DNA of 64,000 bases, from contig JALEJS010000038.1 in NCBI GenBank assembly GCA_022769545.1, positions 62,001 through 126,000 of the forward strand, read 5' to 3'. A program made the position numbers and the translations under genes. The notes beneath the pieces are model-generated. The model was not told the origin of the DNA, did not search any database, and was given only the letters and a program-made list of their open reading frames with translations. Source of the stretch: Blautia sp. (GTDB lineage Bacteria; Bacillota; Clostridia; Lachnospirales; Lachnospiraceae). This document shows positions 22,977 through 31,479 of this stretch, in pieces. Within the stretch, counting starts at the first letter, position 1, and each line of letters begins with the position of its first letter.

Positions 22977-23191
22977 TTATTATAAGTCGTAAAATGGTGG
23001 TTGACAAGGGAAAAATACAATTAAAAAAAGAAGAAAAAGATTTATTCCTTCAGGTATGTAGTTGAATACATATTTCATGTCGTTCATGCAACAATACTGA
23101 CAGGGATGTGGCAGAATGATAAATTTTTAGTAGAACCCGGAATGAGCAGAAACAGGAAATGTGGCAATCTCATATAGAAGGAGGGGGTACA

Positions 23192-26100
23192 GTGGAGCAG
23201 CAGAAAAGGTATTCACAATATGAAGTTTCATGGAATAAGTCAAAACAGCGCGTCAGCAGTGAGCAGCAGCTTGCACAGGCGTTTCATATGGCAGATGTAT
23301 ATCTGAATCATACATATCTGAACAATTTTTCTGATGCGCCGGTTATCTCTGCAGGCAGAGGTATCATGGACATAACCAGAATACGATTGATCGAAATTAC
23401 AAAGCTTGTATTTGACAAAAAAGAAAAATTTACTGACAAAATGATGAGTGTGTATTCTGCACTTCACAACCTGAACAGTTCCGTTGCGCTGATCATTGAC
23501 AGTGATGAAGTGAATATGAGATTTTATCTTGGTGTTCGTGCGGAGAATAACACGGCAATTGCAGGGGATGTTCTGGAATCAACATTAAAGGGAAATTTTC
23601 CGGGAATACGGTTTGATTCTCTGAATATGGATCAGATACAGGGACGGATAGATTCCATTCGGGGAAACGAGATAAAAAGTCTGGCGGCGGTATCTGTGGT
23701 TCCTTCTGTGCGAAAAAAGAATTTCGAAATGGAAGAATACGTTCAGGGAATTGAAAAATTTATTGATACGATGAACGGAAAAAAATACACAATGGTATGC
23801 CTGGCTGCGCCGTTAGATTCTCAGACTGCACAAAAGCGAAAACACGGGTATGAAGAATTGTGTTCGGCACTTTCACCGCATGCCAGATTATCTGCTGCGT
23901 ATGGACAAAATGAAAATCTGGCAGTCAGTGAAAGTCTGTCCGCCAGTTTCTCAAGGTCTGTGAACCGGAGTGTCAGCAATGCGAATACGACAAGTACATC
24001 AAGCTCCAGTGGAAGTAACTCAGGAAGAAACAGCAGTACCAGCTGGAATATGTCCGGATCAGAAAATGGTTCGACATTAGGATGGGGAATCAGTGACGGA
24101 TACTCGGATGGGACATTTGAATCCTATACTTCAGGAAGCTCGTTTACACAGTCCATTTCAGACAGTGAAGGAAGCAGTTCGACAGAAGGAAGGTCGAGAG
24201 GGGAAACCAGAACGACCGGAAGCTCAAAAACGATAACACTGAATTTTGAAAATCAGGGTGTGAGTAATCTGATCGAACGTGCCAAGTCACAGCTTGAGAG
24301 ATTTAAAATCTGTGAATCCTTCGGAATGTGGGAATTCTGCAGTTATTTTATGTCGAAGGATATTCATACAACGGCACTTGCCGGAAATGCATATAAAGCA
24401 CTGATGACGGGGGATGAATCAAATGTAGAAAGCGCACATATGAACATCTGGACGCTCAGTCAGAGGGAATCCATTAACAGAATTGTTGATTATGTGCTCC
24501 ATCTGGTACACCCGCAGGCGGAGATGCCTCCTCTGGGAGACGGTTATGCCAGACAGCTTGTGACGCCGGCAAACATGGTAAGCGGACATGAACTGCCGCT
24601 GGTCATGGGGCTGCCGAAGAAGTCCGTATCCGGACTGGCAGTGGTTGAAATGGCAGAGTTTGGGCGTTCGGTTGTTTATGAAGATAGAATTCCTTCCAGA
24701 ATGATTGCATTTGGAAATATCTATCATATGGGAACGGTGGAAGAAGCCAGAGTCAATATGAATCTGGATTTACTTGCATCACATTGTTTTATTACAGGAT
24801 CATCAGGTTCCGGAAAATCATATGCGACATATCAGCTGCTGGAGGCCGTCATGCAGAATGATGTCAAGGTGATGATTATCGAGCCTGCGAAAGGTGAGTA
24901 TAAGCAGATTTTTGGAGGCGTAAAAGGGATTAAGATATTTACGACAGATCCGAATGCGTACAGAATTCTGAGGGTGAATCCGTTTCAGTTTCCGGAAAAT
25001 ATTCACCTGCTGTCACACATTGAACAGCTTCTTCAGATTTTTAATGCGTCATGGTCGCTATATGCAGCCATGCCGGCAATTCTGAAGCAGGCGGTTGTGG
25101 ATGCTTATGTAAAATGCGGGTGGGATGTGCAGAATTCGATATGGATTCCGGGAATATCAGATCATAAATATCCTGTATTTGCAGATGTTCTTGAGATACT
25201 TCCGGGCATTATCAATGCGTCGGATTATTCGGCAGACTCAAAGGGAGACTATAAGGGAGCTTTGCTGACACGTGTGCAGTCAATGACAGTTGGTATGAAC
25301 GGGATGATTTTTAAGAACAGTACAGGGATTGAGGATTCCCTGCTCTTTGATTCCAATGTCATCGTAGATCTGAGCGAACTGGGATCAGAGGAAGCCATTG
25401 CGCTGATTATGGGGGTACTTATCATGAAATTAAACGAGTACCGGAAAGCACAGCGAAAGACAAACCCGAACCTTTCCCTGAATTCCTGCCTTCGTCATGT
25501 GACGGTTCTCGAAGAAGCACATAATCTTCTGAAAAGAACATCGAAGGAACAGAGTCAGGATAGTTCCAATATTGTTGGACAGTCTGTTGAAATGATCAGC
25601 AATTCGATTAAGGAAATGAGAACCTACGGGGAAGGATTTGTCATTATTGATCAGTCTCCGATGGCAGTAGATGCGTCAGCAATCGAAAATACCGCAACAA
25701 AAATCATCATGAATACGCCGGCGAAGGATGCCTGCGAGGAACTGGGAAGTGCGCTTTCCCTTACGGAGGAACAGACTGGAGAGCTGTCCAGACTGAACGT
25801 AGGGGTGGCGGCTGTATTTCAAAAGGGATGGCTGTCGCCGGTGCTTATGAAGATTGACGAATGGGACAACCGTTATCACGCAGAGGTGGAGACTACGGAT
25901 CCATCCACACTTCGTGTTTTGAAAGGAGAGCTTGTCTGTATCTTGTTGGAACAATATCAGGAAGGCAGGTTTTCACCGATGAAACTCCGGTCTTTGATTC
26001 GGGCATCCGGTATTCCTGCGGATAAAAAAAGAGAAATTGATGAGATCATTATGTCATACAATGAAAAACTGTTTGCAGCGCAGGAACCCTGCAGAAGACA

Positions 26101-26446
26101 TTTTTCTGCGCTGCTGATGGAGCTGATCGGATGTGAATATCTGTTTTGTGTCGTTCCGGTAACAGGAATTCCCACGTATCGGGAATTCCTGTCATATGAT
26201 ACGGGCTCGCCTGAGGCATGGAAAGCAAAAAGGAATTTTCAGGACAGCGTAGGAGAATGGTTTGTGCAGGTTCACCGTGCACTTTCCTATTATGTATATA
26301 TTGCTTCGGATGAAGTCATGACCATGGTTCTGCTGAATCTGATATATGCTGCGGGGGCAGAAGGGAAAATCAGGCTGAATCCGGAAAACCGTCTTGCGAT
26401 GGTCTGCAGGGAACTTTACAGAATGTTTCAATTGCCGCTTGCGTAA
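23192..26446 (+). CDS. HerA/FtsK-superfamily (DUF87-like) ATPase with Ser/Gly/Asn-rich insertion
   Basis: Walker A GSSGSGKSYATYQLLEAV (about 24797), MIIEPAKGEYKQIFGG, Walker B VTVLEEAHNLL (about 25505), GFVIIDQSPMAVD, TATKIIMNT; GTG start after AAGGAGGGGG. Confidence 0.88.
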   Translation: MEQQKRYSQYEVSWNKSKQRVSSEQQLAQAFHMADVYLNHTYLNNFSDAPVISAGRGIMDITRIRLIEITKLVFDKKEKFTDKMMSVYSALHNLNSSVALIIDSDEVNMRFYLGVRAENNTAIAGDVLESTLKGNFPGIRFDSLNMDQIQGRIDSIRGNEIKSLAAVSVVPSVRKKNFEMEEYVQGIEKFIDTMNGKKYTMVCLAAPLDSQTAQKRKHGYEELCSALSPHARLSAAYGQNENLAVSESLSASFSRSVNRSVSNANTTSTSSSSGSNSGRNSSTSWNMSGSENGSTLGWGISDGYSDGTFESYTSGSSFTQSISDSEGSSSTEGRSRGETRTTGSSKTITLNFENQGVSNLIERAKSQLERFKICESFGMWEFCSYFMSKDIHTTALAGNAYKALMTGDESNVESAHMNIWTLSQRESINRIVDYVLHLVHPQAEMPPLGDGYARQLVTPANMVSGHELPLVMGLPKKSVSGLAVVEMAEFGRSVVYEDRIPSRMIAFGNIYHMGTVEEARVNMNLDLLASHCFITGSSGSGKSYATYQLLEAVMQNDVKVMIIEPAKGEYKQIFGGVKGIKIFTTDPNAYRILRVNPFQFPENIHLLSHIEQLLQIFNASWSLYAAMPAILKQAVVDAYVKCGWDVQNSIWIPGISDHKYPVFADVLEILPGIINASDYSADSKGDYKGALLTRVQSMTVGMNGMIFKNSTGIEDSLLFDSNVIVDLSELGSEEAIALIMGVLIMKLNEYRKAQRKTNPNLSLNSCLRHVTVLEEAHNLLKRTSKEQSQDSSNIVGQSVEMISNSIKEMRTYGEGFVIIDQSPMAVDASAIENTATKIIMNTPAKDACEELGSALSLTEEQTGELSRLNVGVAAVFQKGWLSPVLMKIDEWDNRYHAEVETTDPSTLRVLKGELVCILLEQYQEGRFSPMKLRSLIRASGIPADKKREIDEIIMSYNEKLFAAQEPCRRHFSALLMELIGCEYLFCVVPVTGIPTYREFLSYDTGSPEAWKAKRNFQDSVGEWFVQVHRALSYYVYIASDEVMTMVLLNLIYAAGAEGKIRLNPENRLAMVCRELYRMFQLPLA

Positions 26447-26460
26447 GGAGGGGATAAGAA

Positions 26461-26937
26461 ATGGCATTTGATAACTTTAATGAGACAGGAGAAACAAAAG
26501 AAACACCGGATAAACCAAGAAATCAGATTCTGGAAACGCCGGATGGCTTCGATGCATATGATGATGGATATGAAAACGCGATGGATGAAATGGACTCCAG
26601 AGAAAAGGAATCCGCTCAGGAAGCACCGGAACAGAAACAGTCCGGGCCCGGGAGTAAAATCCAGGAGTTTGTCAAAAAGATGGTTGACAGTATTACCGGA
26701 AAAAAGGATGCCGGGAAGGAAACGGATTCTCATAAAGAAGGTGGAGAGGGGACGGAAGAAGCTCCCGGGAAAAGCCAGCGTGAAAAGTTTGTGGAAAGTC
26801 TGCAGGCGGACCCGGATGAAAACGGGGCAGCCTCGGAACCGGCAAAAAGACCCGACGGCGGAGTGCAAAGAGAGCGTTCCCTTTATGGCGGTGACCGAAG
26901 CCCTATGGATACCATGGATGATCCGGAGGTCAGCTGA
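26461..26937 (+). CDS. Short acidic, predicted disordered protein of unknown function
   Basis: RBS AAGGAGGGG; D/E/K/G-rich 158 aa with two short amphipathic stretches (SKIQEFVKKMVDSI, REKFVESLQ); in operon. Confidence 0.7.
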   Translation: MAFDNFNETGETKETPDKPRNQILETPDGFDAYDDGYENAMDEMDSREKESAQEAPEQKQSGPGSKIQEFVKKMVDSITGKKDAGKETDSHKEGGEGTEEAPGKSQREKFVESLQADPDENGAASEPAKRPDGGVQRERSLYGGDRSPMDTMDDPEVS

Positions 26938-26988
26938 AACGGGAAGACAGATGGAACTATATTATTATGAGGTTGCGGAGGACCTGAA

Positions 26989-28590
26989 ATGCCCAGTTTT
27001 ATTGAAATACAATATAATCCGTACATACCGAGGATGAAGATCTTAATCGACGGGAAACAGCCGCCGGAGTTCAGCCGTCTGATACAGTATTCGGATGAAG
27101 ATATATGGTGCTGGTATCATCAGATTCCGGATACGATTTATGCGGAAGTGCGGAATGAGTTTGCCGTGTTGTTTACGGGAACTGCACAGGATGCTCTTTT
27201 GTTCGGAAATATCTGTAAAAAGCATGAGCACTGCTGCGGATTTAAGGCAAAAGAACTTGTGGTATCGGATTCCCTTCAGAACCGGATGCAGAGACTGAAT
27301 CAGTATCTGAAGCGAACCAGGTGCACAGTCTATTCCAGGACGATCATTGACACATTTTTTCTGTTGACGCCGGGGTGTCAGAAATATATGGAGGATGTGC
27401 TGTCGATAGATGTGAATAATCTGTATTGCGCAATCCGGATAAATATGCTAGGCATGCAAAGGAAAATGGAGGAAACTGACACGGCGTTTCTGTTTGTGAT
27501 TGCGGATGACAGCGAATGTGCAGACAGATATTTTGAAAATCTGAAAACAAAGAAACCGGTATTTGTGATTCGGGTCGGAAAGGAGAACGGACTTGATGAA
27601 GTAACCAGTCGGGCATGGATTTATAATACCACTCCGGAAAATCTGCTTGGTACGATCTTCTCCTGTATGTTTCAGGGACCGCTGCTCCTGGCGTTTCGAA
27701 ATTGTATAAAAAGTCTTGAGACATCGAAGGAAAATCAGGAGATCCGAAAGCTTTCGTGTGTGGAGCCGTTGATTCTGGTAAACGTGGATAGCCGGATTGA
27801 GGCAGGGACAAGTGCAAAAATTGATGTTTCACTGGATCCGCCGGTCGGACAGCCTCCCAGACTGCTCTTTAAGATCGCAAATCAGACGGTTGCATCATGC
27901 GATGGATTATATGTATTCGGAAAAAAAGAAGGGAATGCAGTGCTGGAAGTATATCGCTGCGGCGATGCCAGTCCCTTTTCGGTTCAGAATATAGAAGTCT
28001 ATAAAAGAAACCGCATCAGAAAACTGTTTCTTTCGGAAGATTCCCTGGTTCTGGGAATGGATGACAGAAAAAAACTGGAATGTGATTATTTGCCGTCAGA
28101 TGCCGATAATGTTCAGATGATCAGCTGGAAAAGCAGTGACGAACGCATTGTGAGAGCAGACAGAAACGGTGTTTTAACGGCAGTCGGTTTGGGAAACTGC
28201 CATATTATCTGTACAGCGGAAAATGTCTCGGCACAATGTATCTGTACCGTAAAACCGTATCTGAAAGAAATGACTCCCGATGTAGAACTGAGGGAAGGTG
28301 TCCTGTACATGGAACCATTTCAGAAAATCACCCTTGGGATCCGGCAGATTCCGGAGGATTGTGTGGACAGTAAATACGAAATCACATCCTCGGATTATGA
28401 TGTGGTAAATGTAGTGAAAGATACATTATATGCAAAGTCAGGAGGACAGGCTGAAATTACGGTCCACAATGTTTCCGGAAAAATCCGGACAAGCTTTTGG
28501 GTGATGATCAGGAATGATTCTGTCACAGAGAAAAACATACCAGAAAAAAGAAAATTCAGCTTTTTCAGATGGCTGCTGGGAAAAGAATAG
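26989..28590 (+). CDS. Protein of unknown function with C-terminal Big_2-like Ig domain(s), no signal peptide
   Basis: CDYLPSDADNVQMISWKSSDERIVRADRNGVLTAVGLGNCHIICTAENVSAQCICTV matches the Big_2 pattern; N-terminus MPSFIEIQYNPYIPRMKIL is not a signal sequence. Confidence 0.75.
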   Translation: MPSFIEIQYNPYIPRMKILIDGKQPPEFSRLIQYSDEDIWCWYHQIPDTIYAEVRNEFAVLFTGTAQDALLFGNICKKHEHCCGFKAKELVVSDSLQNRMQRLNQYLKRTRCTVYSRTIIDTFFLLTPGCQKYMEDVLSIDVNNLYCAIRINMLGMQRKMEETDTAFLFVIADDSECADRYFENLKTKKPVFVIRVGKENGLDEVTSRAWIYNTTPENLLGTIFSCMFQGPLLLAFRNCIKSLETSKENQEIRKLSCVEPLILVNVDSRIEAGTSAKIDVSLDPPVGQPPRLLFKIANQTVASCDGLYVFGKKEGNAVLEVYRCGDASPFSVQNIEVYKRNRIRKLFLSEDSLVLGMDDRKKLECDYLPSDADNVQMISWKSSDERIVRADRNGVLTAVGLGNCHIICTAENVSAQCICTVKPYLKEMTPDVELREGVLYMEPFQKITLGIRQIPEDCVDSKYEITSSDYDVVNVVKDTLYAKSGGQAEITVHNVSGKIRTSFWVMIRNDSVTEKNIPEKRKFSFFRWLLGKE

Positions 28591-28605
28591 AGGAGAGAAA
28601 CGGAT

Positions 28606-30171
28606 ATGAGCAAATATATAGGCATTGATCTGGGGACAACCTTTTCGTGCATGGCATATATCAATGACTGTGGACAGGCGGAAATGATTCCGAACAGCGA
28701 GGGGGAAAACATCACGCCTTCCGTAGTACTGTTTGACGGAGAATCTACAATTGTCGGAAAGGAGGCAAAAGCACAGAGCTTTTTTGATCCGGGAAATTAT
28801 GAGCAGTTTGTGAAACGCCATATGGGTGAGCGGGATTATTTTTTTACGGCTGAAAATGGGGAAAGATATTCACCGGAGGCAATTTCGGCTATTGTTTTGT
28901 CAAAAATGAAAGCAGATGCTGAAAGATATCTTGGTGATACCGTGGCGGGAGCCGTCATTACCGTTCCTGCTTATTTTAATGAAGCACAGAGAAAAGCGAC
29001 GATGGATGCCGGGAAAATCGCGGGACTTGAGGTAATTGCAATTATCAACGAACCTACTGCAGCAGCGTTGTCGTTCGGGATTTCCAGGGGAACCGACAAG
29101 TCGCAGACCATCATGGTGTACGACCTGGGCGGAGGAACATTTGATGTAACGATTATGCGTTTTGACAGTAATGAAATTACCGTGCTTGGCACTGCCGGAG
29201 ACAGAAAACTGGGAGGATATGATTTTGACAATAAAATAATAGAAGCGGTTGTGCAGGCTGCCAGGGAAAAAGGGCTGGAGATTGAAAAAGATCTGACTGC
29301 CAGGCAGGATTTGCAGCTCAAGGCAGAAGAGGCCAAAAAGTCATTGTCATCCAAAGATAAAACAAATATTGTTCTGAATGTTTCCGGAAAACCGTTCAAA
29401 TACACGCTTACCAGAGAAGAATTTACTGACATGGTAGAGCCGCTGCTGTATAAAACCATAGGAAGTATGGAAAATGCCTGTGATGAGGCAGGGGTGGAAT
29501 ATGCGGATCTGGATAAGATACTCCTTGTAGGAGGCTCCACACGGATGCCGGTTGTGCGTTCCTGTATCGAGGAAGAGACCGGAGTCACGCCTTCGTCGGA
29601 GGTACATCCGGATGAGGCTGTTGCCATCGGAGCAGCATATCATGCGCTGGATGTTCTGAAAGAAATGCGCAGAGAGGTCCGATCCGCTAATGACACAACG
29701 AAGGATTATTTTGACATGAATATTCCGGAAACCGGACGACAATATACATTCACAGATGTGACGTCTCATGGAATAGGAGTTATCATTCAGAATGAATTTG
29801 GCGAGGAGGAGAATTCCCTGATTTTGCCGAAGAATGTTCAGGTGCCGGCTGAACAGACCAGTCATTATTCAACAGTGGTTCCATTTCAGGAAACTCTGCT
29901 GATAAGGGTTACACAGGGAGAAGAAACAGATCTTCGGTATGTTACGGAAATCGGTACGGCTGAAATTCCGATTACCCCCAGGGAAAAGCTTGTTGACATT
30001 GAAGTAACGATTTCCTGCGATGAGAATTCAATCATACATGTCTGTGTGTACGATATGGATCTGCAGAAAAATCTGGGCGAGATTCTCATTAACAGAATTT
30101 CGAATCTGTCCGAGGAAGAAATTAAAAGCAATCAGATGCGGATCGGAAAGCTGGATATCAGTGGTGAGTAG
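28606..30171 (+). CDS. Hsp70/DnaK-family protein lacking the C-terminal helical lid
   Basis: IGIDLGTTFSCMAY, VITVPAYFNEAQRKATMDAGKIAGLEVIAIINEPTAAAL, DLGGGTFDVTIM, LVGGSTRMPVV; 521 aa, ending shortly after the SBD-beta-like region. Confidence 0.93.
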   Translation: MSKYIGIDLGTTFSCMAYINDCGQAEMIPNSEGENITPSVVLFDGESTIVGKEAKAQSFFDPGNYEQFVKRHMGERDYFFTAENGERYSPEAISAIVLSKMKADAERYLGDTVAGAVITVPAYFNEAQRKATMDAGKIAGLEVIAIINEPTAAALSFGISRGTDKSQTIMVYDLGGGTFDVTIMRFDSNEITVLGTAGDRKLGGYDFDNKIIEAVVQAAREKGLEIEKDLTARQDLQLKAEEAKKSLSSKDKTNIVLNVSGKPFKYTLTREEFTDMVEPLLYKTIGSMENACDEAGVEYADLDKILLVGGSTRMPVVRSCIEEETGVTPSSEVHPDEAVAIGAAYHALDVLKEMRREVRSANDTTKDYFDMNIPETGRQYTFTDVTSHGIGVIIQNEFGEEENSLILPKNVQVPAEQTSHYSTVVPFQETLLIRVTQGEETDLRYVTEIGTAEIPITPREKLVDIEVTISCDENSIIHVCVYDMDLQKNLGEILINRISNLSEEEIKSNQMRIGKLDISGE

Positions 30172-30201
30172 ACAGGGGAAAAGAGGAAGGAGTAAAAAAA
30201 C

Positions 30202-31395
30202 ATGACGGTTACATATGATTTGTATAAAAGACTTGAACTGGATCGTTCATGGGATGAAAAGACGATTAAGGCACGTCTGAAGGAGATTCAGAAAATGTGG
30301 ACGATGCGCCAGAGTGCCTGCAATGACAAAGAGCAGCTGATGATCATAGAAGAAATACTGGATGCGGTCGAAGACGGCTATCGTTATCTTGTGAAAAGCA
30401 TTAAGCGGAAGCTGTATGATGATGCTCTTGCGGCGGCATATAAAAAGGGCATCATTAAAGATGATGTGGAAAAACAGCTGCAAAGCCTTCTTGAGCGGGC
30501 ACTGGAATACTATCGGAAAGGTAATATTCAGATGGCTGCGAGATGTGCAAAAGAAGCGATTAACGGAAAGGTAAATGACCCGAAGGCATACAATCTTCTT
30601 GCAAGATGTCATTTTGATGTGCAGTCCTATCAGAAAGCACTGGAGGTCATCGATTCGGGAATCGCGGTGTTCACAGATGATATGGAACTGCACTGGCTTG
30701 GCGCACGAATTGCGACGGTTGGAACTATGGATTATGATGATGCACAGCAAAGAGTGAATACGCTTATAGAATTGGCTCCGAATCAGTCGATCGGCCACTC
30801 GGAACAGATTTATCTGCATCTGCGTAAGGGAAATGAAGATCTGGCATTCCGGGAAATTGATAACTACATAACCGAACATCCGGATGACACTGCTTTCCGG
30901 AAAGGTGTAGCATATGATTTGGACTCTTTTTCGAATTCCTGTTATCATTATGAAGAAGAGCAGAACGCGACCTATATTGCAGATGAGGAATCTTATGAAA
31001 AGTGTCTGAAGCTCCGCACAAAAGCGTCAGAGCTTTTCAGCGATGAATATACAAGAAAACAGCTGGAAGATGCACAGAATTACGGTAAAAAAACATGGAA
31101 TGACTGGAACAAGGAAAGTATAAAGTCTCTTTCCGTATATGGTATCCTTTTCGCAGTTCTGATGCCTCCGGTGGGATTCCTTCTGCTGATAATCGATGCC
31201 ATTCTGATTCATTACAGTTATCGGCCATACTGGCAGATCAACAGGACTTATGTGACCGGACAGATGGGAAAAAGTGAGGAGATTGTAAGTAAGCTGGGTG
31301 AATATGCAGCGAGATTCAGTGTGTGGTTCCTGCGGTTTGTGATAAAATTTGTCACGACAGTTATTAAATTTACCTTTGGAGTAGCGTTCCGCTGA
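30202..31395 (+). CDS. J-domain-like (HPD-less) TPR protein with C-terminal TM segments
   Basis: N-term YDLYKRLELDRSWDEKTIKARLKEIQKMWTMRQ...IKRKLYDDAL resembles a J domain with WTM in place of HPD; TPR-like repeats (AYNLLARCHFDVQSYQKALEVID); hydrophobic VYGILFAVLMPPVGFLLLIIDAILI. Confidence 0.75.
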   Translation: MTVTYDLYKRLELDRSWDEKTIKARLKEIQKMWTMRQSACNDKEQLMIIEEILDAVEDGYRYLVKSIKRKLYDDALAAAYKKGIIKDDVEKQLQSLLERALEYYRKGNIQMAARCAKEAINGKVNDPKAYNLLARCHFDVQSYQKALEVIDSGIAVFTDDMELHWLGARIATVGTMDYDDAQQRVNTLIELAPNQSIGHSEQIYLHLRKGNEDLAFREIDNYITEHPDDTAFRKGVAYDLDSFSNSCYHYEEEQNATYIADEESYEKCLKLRTKASELFSDEYTRKQLEDAQNYGKKTWNDWNKESIKSLSVYGILFAVLMPPVGFLLLIIDAILIHYSYRPYWQINRTYVTGQMGKSEEIVSKLGEYAARFSVWFLRFVIKFVTTVIKFTFGVAFR

Positions 31396-31426
31396 GAAAT
31401 AAGAAGCGATAAAATGACAGAAGAGA

Positions 31427-31475
31427 AAAAAGAATCCCTGCGCTGGAAAGTCATTTCCTTTGCGGGGATTCTTTT
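31427..31475. terminator. Bidirectional terminator between convergent operon end and typA
   Basis: AAAAGAATCCC...GGGGATTCTTTT with inner GGAAA-GTCA-TTTCC stem. Confidence 0.85.
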
Positions 31476-31479
31476 ATGA

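Noticed and set aside
23001-23021. TTGACA...TACAAT as a sigma-A promoter for the ATPase operon
   Set aside because: The spacing between the two boxes is only about 9 nt, so they cannot form a standard promoter.
23924-24235. Repetitive appearance of the Ser-rich segment considered as a CRISPR or tandem repeat
   Set aside because: No regular repeat-spacer structure at DNA level; it is low-complexity coding sequence in frame.
26468-27037. 189 aa Arg/Lys/Met-rich ORF in an alternative frame
   Set aside because: Out-of-frame reading of the 26461 gene, which has the better RBS and operon fit.
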